From positions 1 to 64,000 of the forward strand of contig BQJD01000019.1 of NCBI GenBank assembly GCA_021604525.1: a DNA stretch of 64,000 bases. The letters run 5' to 3'. This DNA is from a marine bacterium B5-7 (GTDB lineage: Bacteria; Pseudomonadota; Gammaproteobacteria; Arenicellales; CAJQKF01). The translations under genes and the position numbers were made by a program. The notes under the pieces are model-generated. The model worked only from the letters and a program-made list of their open reading frames with translations. It did no database searches and was not told the origin of the DNA. Below, one piece after another: positions 56,400 through 64,000 of this stretch. Position 1 is the stretch's first letter; every line of letters begins with the position of its first letter.

Positions 56400-57374
56400 C
56401 TATTGGTCAGGACGCCGACCGGCACCGAGAATGTCCGCAGACATCCTCACGATATCATTGAAACAGCTATTGACATCCCGTCCGCTGGTGTCGAGCACGT
56501 GGTCAGCCAGACGGTAACGGGGGATCCTCGATTCAAGAATCGTTTCCAGGTCTTTCATGGCCGCCTCAATGTTACCCGCCATGGGCCGCAGATCGCCCTG
56601 ATGCACAACCCGCTGCATGTGTTCCCTCGGTTGCGCACGCACCCAGATGGTTGAAAACGACCGCAGTAAGACATCATGAGTCATCTCATTCATGACCAGG
56701 CTTCCGCCGACTTCGAGAACGATTAATTCGTGAGCCAGAATGACGTGCTGCAGTGCCTGATTTTCCAGACGACGATAGAGTGTCTGACCGCCAAGGGAAA
56801 ACAGTTCTGTCAGCTCCATGGAACCGAGCTCCTCGATCACATCCGCCAGACGGACGAACGGAACATTGAACTGACCGGCAAGACGCTCGCCGAGCGTACT
56901 TTTACCGGCGCCACGCAACCCGACCAGGGCGATTCCACGCTTGCGTTCAGTCACTGCACCCAGGTTTCGCAATAACAGTTCATAAGCAAACTGACGCTCT
57001 CGCGGCGACAGTCGCCTGACCAGATGCTCCAGCGGTTCGGCTACCGCCTGCAAGCTGGCATCCTCAGGTATCAATTCGATCAGACCGATGCCGAGTGAAT
57101 TGGTCACCTTCCAAAGGACCGCCACGGACACATTGGCGTTACCACCTTCGAGTTGGGCGAGATAGCGTAACGATATGCCGGATCGCGCCGCCAGTTGTTT
57201 ACGGGTCAGGCCACGCTTCTGGCGGATGCGGCGAACCCTCAGACCAATTTCCGAGGTTAATTCGGCCAACAAGCCTTCCATATCATGGGTGGCATTGCTG
57301 GTGGAATCAGCGGGGAAAGCGGATTCAGATCGCGGAGATGCTTTATGGATCGTGGATGCAGACGCGTTTTCCAT
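56400..57374 (-). CDS. boxR: BoxR-family regulator: XRE HTH fused to a shikimate kinase-like domain
   Basis: 324 aa. Residues about 30-100 form an XRE helix-turn-helix (LRVRRIRQKRGLTRKQLAARSGISLRYLAQLEGGNANVSVAVL). Residues about 145-320 resemble shikimate kinase (ALVGLRGAGKSTLGERLAGQFNVPFVRLADVIEE, with the GxxGxGKST P-loop). This HTH-shikimate-kinase fusion is the diagnostic architecture of BoxR/BzdR, repressors of aerobic and anaerobic benzoate operons that are inactivated by benzoyl-CoA. It is divergent from the DUF4863-benzoate-CoA ligase genes, with TGCA repeats in the shared region. Confidence 0.9.
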   Translation of the reverse strand: MENASASTIHKASPRSESAFPADSTSNATHDMEGLLAELTSEIGLRVRRIRQKRGLTRKQLAARSGISLRYLAQLEGGNANVSVAVLWKVTNSLGIGLIELIPEDASLQAVAEPLEHLVRRLSPRERQFAYELLLRNLGAVTERKRGIALVGLRGAGKSTLGERLAGQFNVPFVRLADVIEELGSMELTELFSLGGQTLYRRLENQALQHVILAHELIVLEVGGSLVMNEMTHDVLLRSFSTIWVRAQPREHMQRVVHQGDLRPMAGNIEAAMKDLETILESRIPRYRLADHVLDTSGRDVNSCFNDIVRMSADILGAGRRPDQ

Positions 57375-57406
57375 TACCTCAATTCCTCATCATTTGCTCA
57401 AAAAGG

Positions 57407-57420
57407 TGCAGCAAGATGCA
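57407..57420. promoter_or_regulatory. Candidate BoxR operator (TGCA-N6-TGCA)
   Basis: TGCA at 57407-57410 and again at 57417-57420, separated by 6 bp, lie just upstream of boxR, between it and the divergent genes. From memory, BzdR/BoxR operators contain TGCA direct repeats. The exact published spacing is not certain here, so the call is tentative. Confidence 0.5.
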
Positions 57421-57475
57421 TTATTTTTCACCAAAGGCTATTGTAACCTCACGATGACGGTGATTTAGTGCGCTT

Positions 57476-57503
57476 TTGATATTTTTTCATCGTCAAATAC
57501 GAT
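57476..57503 (+). promoter_or_regulatory. Sigma-70-like promoter of the box genes
   Basis: TTGATA at 57476-57481 and TACGAT at 57498-57503 are separated by 16 bp, reading toward the DUF4863 gene that starts at 57544. The -10 lies within an inverted repeat (57494-57520), so the promoter is probably controlled there. Confidence 0.5.
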
Positions 57504-57520
57504 CCCTTGGACCGTATTTG
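57494..57520. promoter_or_regulatory. Inverted repeat overlapping the box promoter
   Basis: CAAATACG (57494-57501) and CGTATTTG (57513-57520) form an 8-bp perfect inverted repeat with 11 bp between, just before the DUF4863 start and covering the -10. It is a candidate operator or mRNA hairpin. It does not contain TGCA, so a regulator other than BoxR may bind. Confidence 0.5.
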
Positions 57521-57543
57521 GTTATCTTTTTGAGTCAAGAGTT

Positions 57544-58017
57544 ATGAGCCGGAAATTATTTAACGCCAGAATCGCTGAAGCCGTTGCGGCGATTGCCGAC
57601 CGCGACATCGACGAGAATCTCGCGGATTATCTGAATTCAATGTTTCAAGGCAATAGTGAGTGGTATCGACAGGTTAGTGATGCCTGCCTCATGGCGGTCG
57701 ATGAGGGCTGGATGTGTGAGCGGGAGGCAGGAGGCATTCGTTATGGACGGGTTACGAAACCGTTTGCCGAAGCAGGTCGATTCAGCGTCGATGTGGTTCT
57801 GATGGATAACGTGAAAGGGCCATGGCACGTGCACCCGCAAGGTGAAGTGGATCTGGTGATGCCCCTTGATGATGGTGCAATGTTTGACGGCCATGGCGCC
57901 GGCTGGGTGGTCTATCCGGGTGGTAGCGGCCATTATCCAACCGTCACTGGCGGCAAGGCACTGGTACTCTACCTGTTACCGGAGGGCAAAATAGATTTCA
58001 CCCCGCCGCCAACATGA
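57544..58017 (+). CDS. DUF4863 / 4-hydroxylaminobenzoate lyase-family protein
   Basis: 157 aa, one cupin-like domain. The GPWHVHPQGEVDLVMPLDDGAMFDGHGAGWVVYPGGSGHYPTVTGGKALVLYLLPEGKIDF stretch (His pairs and a Gly-rich barrel) is the conserved core. From memory, the family includes PnbB, 4-hydroxylaminobenzoate lyase, and members are often found in box gene clusters. Which reaction this copy performs is not shown by the sequence. It is the first gene after boxR on the divergent strand. Confidence 0.8.
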   Translation: MSRKLFNARIAEAVAAIADRDIDENLADYLNSMFQGNSEWYRQVSDACLMAVDEGWMCEREAGGIRYGRVTKPFAEAGRFSVDVVLMDNVKGPWHVHPQGEVDLVMPLDDGAMFDGHGAGWVVYPGGSGHYPTVTGGKALVLYLLPEGKIDFTPPPT

Positions 58018-58171
58018 ACCCACGACCGCACTCGAATCAAGCAACAGTAATTAGCCACAGGTAATACGCGCCGCGGCGAACGAATTCTTAACCTGACTGA
58101 TAACCAATATCAATATAATGGGCGACACGGACCGGCACGGTCCGAACGCCGGATCACGTGAGGAAACCGAC

Positions 58172-59770
58172 ATGATCGAACTTGCCAAGCAAACCCCTGA
58201 CGAGGACGAGATTCCCCGCCAGTTCAATGCCGCGCGATACTACATTGATCGCCACATAACCGAGGGTCGTGGCGACAAGGCTGCGTACATCGATTCAAGT
58301 GGCACGCACAGCTACCGCGCACTGGCAGAATCGGTTAACCGGGTGGCCAATTCACTTGTCAGTGCGGGCATTCGGCCCGAATCGCGCGTGGCGATGATCA
58401 TGCACGATACCGTGAGCTTCCCGGTAGTCTTTTTTGGTGCAATCAAGGCAGGGATCATACCGGTTGCCATCAATACCCTGCTGACCACTGAACATTATCA
58501 ATATATTCTCGGCGATTGTCGCGCCCAGGTTCTTGTCATCAGCGAAGCGCTCTATGACACGGTGGCGCCTGTGCTCGATGATTTACCCCGGCTTGAACGG
58601 GTTGTTGTGGTCGGTGATAACGCACACGGACATACGCTGTTTGATGACTTTATCAAAGGCGCCGACACAGAATTCGAAGCCTGCGATACCACACGTGACG
58701 ATGCCTGCTTCTGGTTATATTCATCGGGCTCCACCGGCAACCCCAAGGGCGTCGTCCATCGCCATGCCAACCTGTACTGGACGGGGCGCTTGTATGGTCG
58801 CAAGGTACTCGGCATTGAAGCCAACGACCTGATTTATTCCGCCGCCAAATTATTCTTCGCATACGGCCTCGGTAATGGCATGACCTTCCCGCTTGAGGTC
58901 GGTGCGACGACTGTATTGCTCGAGGGCCGACCGACACCCGAGTCGGTAATGGATGTGCTGCACCAACATCAGCCGACACTCTTTTGCGGGGTGCCGACAC
59001 TGTATGCAGCGATGCTCGCCAATCGCGATAGTGGCCGCGATAACGGTTCACAACGTCTGCGCCGATGCATCTCTGCCGGTGAGGCACTGCCAGAGGAAAT
59101 CGGTCAAGCCTTCGAACAGCGCTTTGGCGCGGAAATCCTCGATGGAGTCGGTTCAACCGAAATGCTGCACATCTACCTGAGCAATCGTGCCGGTAAAGTG
59201 CGCTACGGCACGTCCGGCGTGGCGGTGCCTGGCTACAACCTGAAACTGGTTAACGAAAATGGTGAAGACGTCTCGCCAGGGGAGATCGGTGAACTCCTGG
59301 TCAACGCGCCGAGTGCGTGCGATGGCTACTTCAACCAGCGACAGAAGAATCTCGCAACGTTTGTCGGCCCGTGGTCGTTCAGTGGCGACAAATATTATCT
59401 CGACGACAATGGACATTACGTTTACTGCGGCCGCTCTGACGACATGTTCAAGTCTGGCGGAAACTGGGTATCGCCATTCGAAGTCGAGTCGGCGCTCATT
59501 TCACACGACAAGGTGCTGGAGGCGGCTGTTATCGCCCACTCCGATGCCAGCGGCAACCTGAAGCCCAAGGCCTTCGTCGTACTCAAGGACAGCGCCGTGG
59601 GTGATAATGACCTGGCCGATGAACTCAAGCAATTTGTCCAACAGAAACTTGAGAAATGGAAGTACCCACGCTGGGTCGAGTTTATCGATGAACTTCCAAA
59701 AACAGCGACAGGCAAGATTCAACGTTTCAAACTGCGAGACGTTGAGACTGACACAAAAGCGGGCGCATGA
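58172..59770 (+). CDS. bclA: Benzoate-CoA ligase
   Basis: 532 aa from ATG 58172, chosen for GTGAGG 8 nt upstream; an earlier ATG at 58118 lacks one. It activates benzoate to benzoyl-CoA with ATP. The adenylate-forming P-loop FWLYSSGSTGNPKGVVHRHANLYW has S-S-G-S-T-G-N-P-K-G. A late YCGRSDDMFKSGGNWVSPFEVES and PKTATGKIQRFKLRD (catalytic Lys) complete the ANL fold. Typical length for the group. It lies 154 bp after the DUF4863 gene and overlaps the next gene by 4 bp. Confidence 0.92.
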   Translation: MIELAKQTPDEDEIPRQFNAARYYIDRHITEGRGDKAAYIDSSGTHSYRALAESVNRVANSLVSAGIRPESRVAMIMHDTVSFPVVFFGAIKAGIIPVAINTLLTTEHYQYILGDCRAQVLVISEALYDTVAPVLDDLPRLERVVVVGDNAHGHTLFDDFIKGADTEFEACDTTRDDACFWLYSSGSTGNPKGVVHRHANLYWTGRLYGRKVLGIEANDLIYSAAKLFFAYGLGNGMTFPLEVGATTVLLEGRPTPESVMDVLHQHQPTLFCGVPTLYAAMLANRDSGRDNGSQRLRRCISAGEALPEEIGQAFEQRFGAEILDGVGSTEMLHIYLSNRAGKVRYGTSGVAVPGYNLKLVNENGEDVSPGEIGELLVNAPSACDGYFNQRQKNLATFVGPWSFSGDKYYLDDNGHYVYCGRSDDMFKSGGNWVSPFEVESALISHDKVLEAAVIAHSDASGNLKPKAFVVLKDSAVGDNDLADELKQFVQQKLEKWKYPRWVEFIDELPKTATGKIQRFKLRDVETDTKAGA

Positions 59771-60591
59771 CCCACACCATGAGTCGTGAATTCCTGAGCC
59801 TTGTAAATGGTCGTGTTGAAGTGGAACGGTTTAACGTTGACGCGCCCGGTCCCACCCTCGTCTTCCTTCACGAAGGCCTTGGCTGCGTAAGCCTGTGGAA
59901 AGATTTTCCGCAGCTTATCGCATCCGCGAGTGGCCTCGACACGCTGGTCTACAGCCGCTTTGGCTACGGCGCATCGGACCCGGTCGAATTACCAAGACCG
60001 TTGAGCTACATGCACGATGAAGCTCTCGATATTCTGCCCATGGTTCTTGATGCTGCCGGAATCAGGCGATGCATCCTGATTGGCCATAGCGACGGTGCAT
60101 CCATCGCCTTGATCGCTGCCGGTGGAACAGGCGATGCTCGCATCGAAGGACTGGTGCTGATGGCGCCGCATGTTTTCACCGAACCCGACGGTCTCGCCAG
60201 CATTGACAGCGCACGGCAGGCCTTTGAGCGGGGCTTGCGCGACCGCCTGAAAAAATACCACGGTGATAACGTCGATTGCGCTTTTCGTGGCTGGAATGAC
60301 GCCTGGCTTGACCCAGGATTCGTCAACTGGAATCTTGAAGAATATTTGCCGGCTATCCGCGTGCCATCGCTCATCATTCAGGGACGGGACGACGAATACG
60401 GCACCTTGCGTCAGGTGGATGCGATTGTCAGTCAATCGGGTGGCCCGGTCGATACACTCATCCTGGACAACTGTGGCCACTCGCCACAGCGTGACCAACC
60501 CGGGGCAACCAGCGAGGCAATCTTTCGTTTCCTTGCAACGGTAACAACACAAACACCACACGTTGAGCTGGCCACCCAACAAAGTTTCTGA
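59767..60591 (+). CDS. Alpha/beta-fold hydrolase
   Basis: 274 aa. GXSXG nucleophile elbow in ILIGHSDGASIALIAA (Gly-His-Ser-Asp-Gly, Ser about residue 102), an oxyanion region in LVFLHEGLGCVSLWKDFP, and a late His in ILDNCGHSPQRDQPG (about 238). It overlaps the ligase stop by 4 bp, so it is co-translated. Box clusters often include such a hydrolase, probably to clear stray CoA esters or act on ring-cleavage products; the substrate is inferred. Confidence 0.88.
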   Translation: MTHTMSREFLSLVNGRVEVERFNVDAPGPTLVFLHEGLGCVSLWKDFPQLIASASGLDTLVYSRFGYGASDPVELPRPLSYMHDEALDILPMVLDAAGIRRCILIGHSDGASIALIAAGGTGDARIEGLVLMAPHVFTEPDGLASIDSARQAFERGLRDRLKKYHGDNVDCAFRGWNDAWLDPGFVNWNLEEYLPAIRVPSLIIQGRDDEYGTLRQVDAIVSQSGGPVDTLILDNCGHSPQRDQPGATSEAIFRFLATVTTQTPHVELATQQSF

Positions 60592-60636
60592 GTATCGTAT
60601 TTCCCGAAAGCTCGCTACGGCATCAATCATAGCTAC

Positions 60637-61770
60637 ATGGGTTCATCACAGTTCATTTTACTGATTACCACAGTACTCAGTTTTGCCAGCCTGTATGTGC
60701 TTCAACCCATCTTGCCAAGCCTGTCGCGTGTCTTTGGAGTATCCCAGGCTGACGCCACGTTACTGGTCAGCATCTCGATGTTCCCGCTGGCTGTCGCGCC
60801 CATCTTCTACGGTTACTTTCTACGCTCGATCTCAGCGCGTCGGCTACTGATCATTACCGTAACGGTCATGGCCGTTACCCAACTCGTCTTCGCGTATGCC
60901 CCGGGATACCAGGTCGCTCTTGCATCGCGTTTCGTTCTGGGTCTTGCACTACCAGCATCGTTTACGGCGTTAATGACCATATTTGCCTCTTTAGCGCCTG
61001 CAGAAAAAGTACGGCAGGCTATGGGCGTTTACATTGCCACCACTATCGTTGGCGGTTTTGCCGGTCGCATACTCGGCGGTGTATTGACGGCGACACTAAA
61101 CTGGCAGGCGCCGTTTATTACCATGGCCGTGTTACTGAGCATCAACGCTTTCCTTTTAACCCGGCTCGATGTCGATCGCGGCATGCAGATATCAAGACCG
61201 GGGTTCAGCATTATCAGTACCACCCTTGCCCGGGGGGAGTTTCTGTACAGCTATCTGACCATCTTTTGTGTGTTCTTCGTATTCGCCGGTGTGCTGAATA
61301 ATCTGCCCTTCAGACTTGAAGAGATTGACCCGGGTATTCGCGAATCCGCTATCGCAATGATTTATTCAGGTTACCTCATCGGTATCGTCACAGCCCTTGG
61401 CGCCAATCGTCTATCAGTATTGTTGGGCAGTGAAACCCGGGCGTTGATCATGGCGCTGGTGGTTTACTTCATAGCCACTGCACTGTTTGCCATCGCCAGT
61501 CCTTCGGCGCTTTTGATCAATGTCTTTATCTTCTCCATTGGCATGTTCGCAGTGCATAGCATCCTTAGCGCAGGCGTTAATCATCGAGCGGGTGACAACA
61601 AGAGCGTTGTCAATGGACTATACATCGCCATCTACTACACCGGCGGCAGTCTCGGCGCCTGGCTACCGGCTTATCTGTACAGTACGCTGGGTTGGAATAA
61701 CCTGTTGCATGCCTTGAACGGTGTACTGGTTATTGCCTTCATGACATCGCTGCGAATCAGACGCGGTTGA
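60637..61770 (+). CDS. MFS transporter (YnfM-like)
   Basis: 377 aa with about 11-12 membrane segments, slightly short for the superfamily. The start SQFILLITTVLSFASLYVLQPILPSLSRVFGVSQADATLL (an exposed Pro-rich loop) and RFVLGLALPASFTALMTIFASLAPAEKVRQAMGVYIATTIVGGFAGRILGG resemble the YnfM/arabinose-proton drug group. Near the C terminus YTGGSLGAWLPAYLY is conserved. It follows the hydrolase by 45 bp in the same direction and may export or import an aromatic compound for the box pathway, which is inference. Confidence 0.88.
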   Translation: MGSSQFILLITTVLSFASLYVLQPILPSLSRVFGVSQADATLLVSISMFPLAVAPIFYGYFLRSISARRLLIITVTVMAVTQLVFAYAPGYQVALASRFVLGLALPASFTALMTIFASLAPAEKVRQAMGVYIATTIVGGFAGRILGGVLTATLNWQAPFITMAVLLSINAFLLTRLDVDRGMQISRPGFSIISTTLARGEFLYSYLTIFCVFFVFAGVLNNLPFRLEEIDPGIRESAIAMIYSGYLIGIVTALGANRLSVLLGSETRALIMALVVYFIATALFAIASPSALLINVFIFSIGMFAVHSILSAGVNHRAGDNKSVVNGLYIAIYYTGGSLGAWLPAYLYSTLGWNNLLHALNGVLVIAFMTSLRIRRG

Positions 61771-61869
61771 GAGATTCACGAACACCTATGCAAAAAGTTT
61801 ATGTCTTTATCTGGGGCGTGCAAAGTCAGGCCAGGTTTTTTACTGACAACTGCGCCAAACGATTGAACG

Positions 61870-62193
61870 TTATTCTTCTTTCAGATTGTCACGTAACCGC
61901 TTGTACTCATCTTCGTCTATCTCACCGCGAGCATAACGGGTTTTGACAATAGTTAATGGATCGCTCTCATGTTTATCGTTTGTCGTTGACGATCTGCCAC
62001 CGAGCCACCGCGCCAAAATCACAATCAAGACGACAAGCAGGCCCAACCAGATAATCATCCCAAACGGGCCCCACAGCATCCCTGTTGCACCATTCCACAT
62101 ATGACCGTAGTTACCATTGTCTGCATGAGCGGATACTGAATCCAGCAAAATGACCGGAACAATACTCGAAAAAGACATTGCACCATGTTTCAT
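61870..62193 (-). CDS. Small membrane protein with C-terminal SHOCT domain
   Basis: 107 aa. A first hydrophobic stretch may be a signal peptide (about 7-24), and a second lies at about 38-63. The last 30 residues, IVKTRYARGEIDEDEYKRLRDNLKEE, are a SHOCT domain, a short helix pair common at the C termini of membrane proteins. Its function is unknown. It lies 87 bp downstream of the ccdA-like gene on the same strand. Confidence 0.85.
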   Translation of the reverse strand: MKHGAMSFSSIVPVILLDSVSAHADNGNYGHMWNGATGMLWGPFGMIIWLGLLVVLIVILARWLGGRSSTTNDKHESDPLTIVKTRYARGEIDEDEYKRLRDNLKEE

Positions 62194-62279
62194 GATTTAT
62201 CTCCTTACGGGTGTATAAATATGTCGAGACCTCGAACAGATATTCAAGAGCCTGTTTCGTGTTGCCAGAAAACAGGTAG

Positions 62280-63017
62280 TTAGCCTATCGAACCAAGCCA
62301 CGGCAACGCCTTGAGCATCCAGATCGAAAAAGTACTCATGTATCCAGTCAGAATAGCGGCACCGGCTATGACAAGCACTAACCCGGCAATTCTATGAAGA
62401 ATTGCAAGAAAACGTCCCAGCTTTCGAGCGCGACTTAAAAACCAGTCTGTGAATATCGCCGCTAACAAAAACGGCAGCCCTAACCCCATTGCATAGGATC
62501 CCAAGAGATATGAACCCTCAAGTTCCGAAGTTGTTGCAACCATGAGAATTGCGCCGAGTATGGGACCAATACACGGTGTCCAACCGAACGCAAAGGCGAC
62601 TCCAAGCGTTCCTGCAGCAAACGCACCACCCTTTCCGCTAATAATTCCATGAAATCGCATATCCCGGGCGAACCAACCAAGTCGGAGCAATCCCATCATA
62701 AACAAACCAAAAACAATGATAATAACGCCGGCAATCAGATTGAGCTCATACCGGTACTGCGACAGCATGGAGCCGAGCCTTGTAGCGCCTGCACCGAGGG
62801 CGATAAATACCACCGAAAAACCGAAGATAAAGCATAGACTCAGTCCAACAACGTTAAGACGGGAAGTTATTCCGGTGGTGGTCTTTCCGGATTCGATCGC
62901 CTCCCCGGCAATAAAGGACAGGTAGCCCGGCACAAGCGGCAAAACGCATGGTGAAAGAAAGGAAATAATCCCAGCGATAAATGCCGTCAAAAAACCAAGA
63001 CTTGCGATATCGGCCAT
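62280..63017 (-). CDS. CcdA-family membrane thiol transporter (DsbD-like core)
   Basis: 245 aa with six membrane segments. Two conserved cysteines: one in ISFLSPCVLPLVPGYLSFIAGE (about residue 24), and one in FGWTPCIGPILGAILMVAT (about 150), the pair that passes electrons across the inner membrane from thioredoxin. This is the short CcdA type, not the three-domain DsbD. It lies 18 bp after the DsbE-like gene, so the two form a unit that reduces periplasmic thiols, for example in cytochrome c heme ligation. Confidence 0.93.
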   Translation of the reverse strand: MADIASLGFLTAFIAGIISFLSPCVLPLVPGYLSFIAGEAIESGKTTTGITSRLNVVGLSLCFIFGFSVVFIALGAGATRLGSMLSQYRYELNLIAGVIIIVFGLFMMGLLRLGWFARDMRFHGIISGKGGAFAAGTLGVAFAFGWTPCIGPILGAILMVATTSELEGSYLLGSYAMGLGLPFLLAAIFTDWFLSRARKLGRFLAILHRIAGLVLVIAGAAILTGYMSTFSIWMLKALPWLGSIG

Positions 63018-63035
63018 TGTGCTATCCGGCTAACA

Positions 63036-63611
63036 TCAAGAACGCGATTCTGCCTTCAACCGCGTAACCAATGGAAGCAATGTTTGCTGCCATGTTGCCC
63101 AATCCAGCGGACCGATTTGCTTATAGCGAATTACGCCCTTCTTATCGATAACGAATGTTTCCGGTACACCATATACACCCCAGTCGAGACCAGCCTCACC
63201 TTTCAGATCGAACGCAATCGTAGAGTAAGGATTACCCAGATCCTGAAGCCACTTCATTGCATCAGTGCGCTGATCCTTGTAATTCAGCCCATAAACCGGA
63301 ACTACCCCACTTCGTGAAATCTCAACAAGAAATGGATGTTCCTGGCGACAGGCAACGCACCAACTTGCAAATACATTTACCAGCGAGACATGATCCGCAA
63401 GTGTCTGCTCACTGAATCTTGCACTTGGTTGATAAAGTCTCGGCAAATCAAACGCCGGAACCTGTTTATCAATCAGCGGCGAGGGAACCTTTTTAGGGTC
63501 CAGCCCAAGGCCAATTCCAAGGAATACCACGACCAACCCGAATACCCCGACCGGCAGGAAGTATCGGATTGTACGACGCCCACTAACACAGCTTGGTTGT
63601 GCTGACTTCAA
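63036..63611 (-). CDS. DsbE/CcmG-type periplasmic thioredoxin
   Basis: 191 aa with an N-terminal membrane anchor (about 17-36, RYFLPVGVFGLVVVFLGIGLGLDP) and a periplasmic thioredoxin fold. Active site FASWCVACRQEHPF (Cys82-x2-Cys85 region). PSPLIDKQVPAFDLPRLYQ at about 40-58 and GVYGVPETFVIDKKGVIRYKQIGPL at about 148-172 are close to CcmG/DsbE, which reduces apocytochrome c thiols. The ccmF and other system-I genes are not adjacent. It lies between the partial cytochrome gene and the ccdA-like gene. Confidence 0.92.
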   Translation of the reverse strand: MKSAQPSCVSGRRTIRYFLPVGVFGLVVVFLGIGLGLDPKKVPSPLIDKQVPAFDLPRLYQPSARFSEQTLADHVSLVNVFASWCVACRQEHPFLVEISRSGVVPVYGLNYKDQRTDAMKWLQDLGNPYSTIAFDLKGEAGLDWGVYGVPETFVIDKKGVIRYKQIGPLDWATWQQTLLPLVTRLKAESRS

Positions 63612-63676
63612 TTCATGGTTTCCTCAATGGCTTTTAGATAATTGGCAAACAACCCTGAATCTTTTCTTTTGGCGTG

Positions 63677-64000
63677 TCATGAGTCGCTATCGTGTCCATG
63701 GTTAGCTTCCTTGCTATCCCATCCCGCGTTGTGAAAAAGCTGATGGATGTATGTTAAAACATCCCATCGTTGTTGTTCATCCAGCATCAATTTGAATGGC
63801 GGCATCGCAGAGCCTTGCGATTTGAACGGTTCAACTTGACCACCTTCACTGACTCTCCAAAAAAGATAGCCGTCGCCAAGACCTGGGCCGCGATGAAAGT
63901 GGTTTGTGAGGTCTGCCGGCTCGTGCTCCAGAGCATTAGCAACGGGACCACTGCCTTTGCCAGTCACACCATGACACGACGCACAGTTATCCAGATATAA
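63677..64000 (-). CDS. Cytochrome c, partial (runs off the right end)
   Basis: The 3' part of a cytochrome c gene; the beginning lies beyond base 64000. The visible 107 residues start LYLDNCASCHGVTGKGSG, with the heme-binding C-A-S-C-H covalent site, and end FKSQGSAMPPFKLMLDEQQRWDVLTYIHQLFHNAGW. The distal Met is probably in GSAMPPF, typical of class I monoheme domains. It is the first gene of the minus-strand thiol-redox set, 65 bp before the DsbE-like gene. Confidence 0.9.
   Translation of the reverse strand, partial: LYLDNCASCHGVTGKGSGPVANALEHEPADLTNHFHRGPGLGDGYLFWRVSEGGQVEPFKSQGSAMPPFKLMLDEQQRWDVLTYIHQLFHNAGWDSKEANHGHDSDS

Overview
The window looks like chromosomal DNA of a gammaproteobacterium, probably a free-living aerobe. 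The signs are an AceE-type pyruvate dehydrogenase with a PdhR-type regulator and a matching operator, TypA, CysG, SixA, a Bcp peroxiredoxin, a DsbE-type thioredoxin, NDH-2, a polyhydroxybutyrate entry route, and part of an aerobic benzoyl-CoA (box) locus. This assignment is inference from gene families; no rRNA or tRNA gene was recognised. Position 1 coincides with the left end of an IS256-family element, so the window may start at an assembly break in a repeat.

Layout. 1-6.4 kb is an accessory stretch of visibly lower G+C: an IS256-type element (1-1309) cutting a secreted-protein gene whose 3' remnant also carries a 20-bp frameshifting tandem duplication, then two GNAT acetyltransferases, an isochorismatase-type hydrolase, an FAD monooxygenase and a secreted protein with a Tat-like leader. 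6.4-14.6 kb holds redox and metal-cofactor genes: a 2Fe-2S flavin reductase, a NIPSNAP protein, an ArsR regulator, an unknown membrane-anchored protein, the tight siroheme synthase-Rieske pair, an Hdr-like Fe-S protein and a cation/proton antiporter. 14.9-29.9 kb is mixed: a SulP transporter, an exported metallo-beta-lactamase-fold protein, a peptide-binding protein, a PAP2 phosphatase, a pore-less voltage-sensor-like membrane protein in tandem with sixA, panB, a GST, bcp, a PstS-like protein, a PaiB-like protein, and two membrane-anchored proteins (BON-like; coiled coil plus helix-hairpin-helix).

30-38.9 kb carries typA, argB, hsp20 (with a sigma-32-like promoter and a strong terminator), an MFS-acyltransferase fusion, a GFA protein and a serine hydrolase flanked by a decayed tandem duplication, then DUF2628 and CSD-DUF1294 membrane proteins. 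39-54.6 kb is one long minus-strand run. Read in the direction of transcription it is aceE-aceF-lpd-lipA, phaA and phaB, NDH-2, an aminotransferase, a YaiI protein, kbl-tdh, a Pth2-type peptidyl-tRNA hydrolase and a cupin. Together these genes make and use acetyl-CoA: pyruvate oxidation with lipoate synthesis, threonine cleavage to glycine and acetyl-CoA, and condensation and reduction to 3-hydroxybutyryl-CoA. pdhR is divergent from aceE and shares a control region with a near-consensus operator. 56.4-60.6 kb is a BoxR-controlled locus (boxR divergent from a PnbB/DUF4863 protein, benzoate-CoA ligase and an alpha/beta hydrolase) without the ring-cleaving boxABC genes. The window ends with an MFS transporter and a minus-strand set of thiol-redox and cytochrome genes: a partial cytochrome c, DsbE/TlpA-like, CcdA and SHOCT.

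The observation most likely to be new is the 313-aa protein at 21848-22789. It has a textbook S4 helix, with six basic residues at every third position, and a C-terminal coiled coil, but no pore loop. That is an Hv1-like architecture, possibly with a second, degenerate sensor half at the N terminus.
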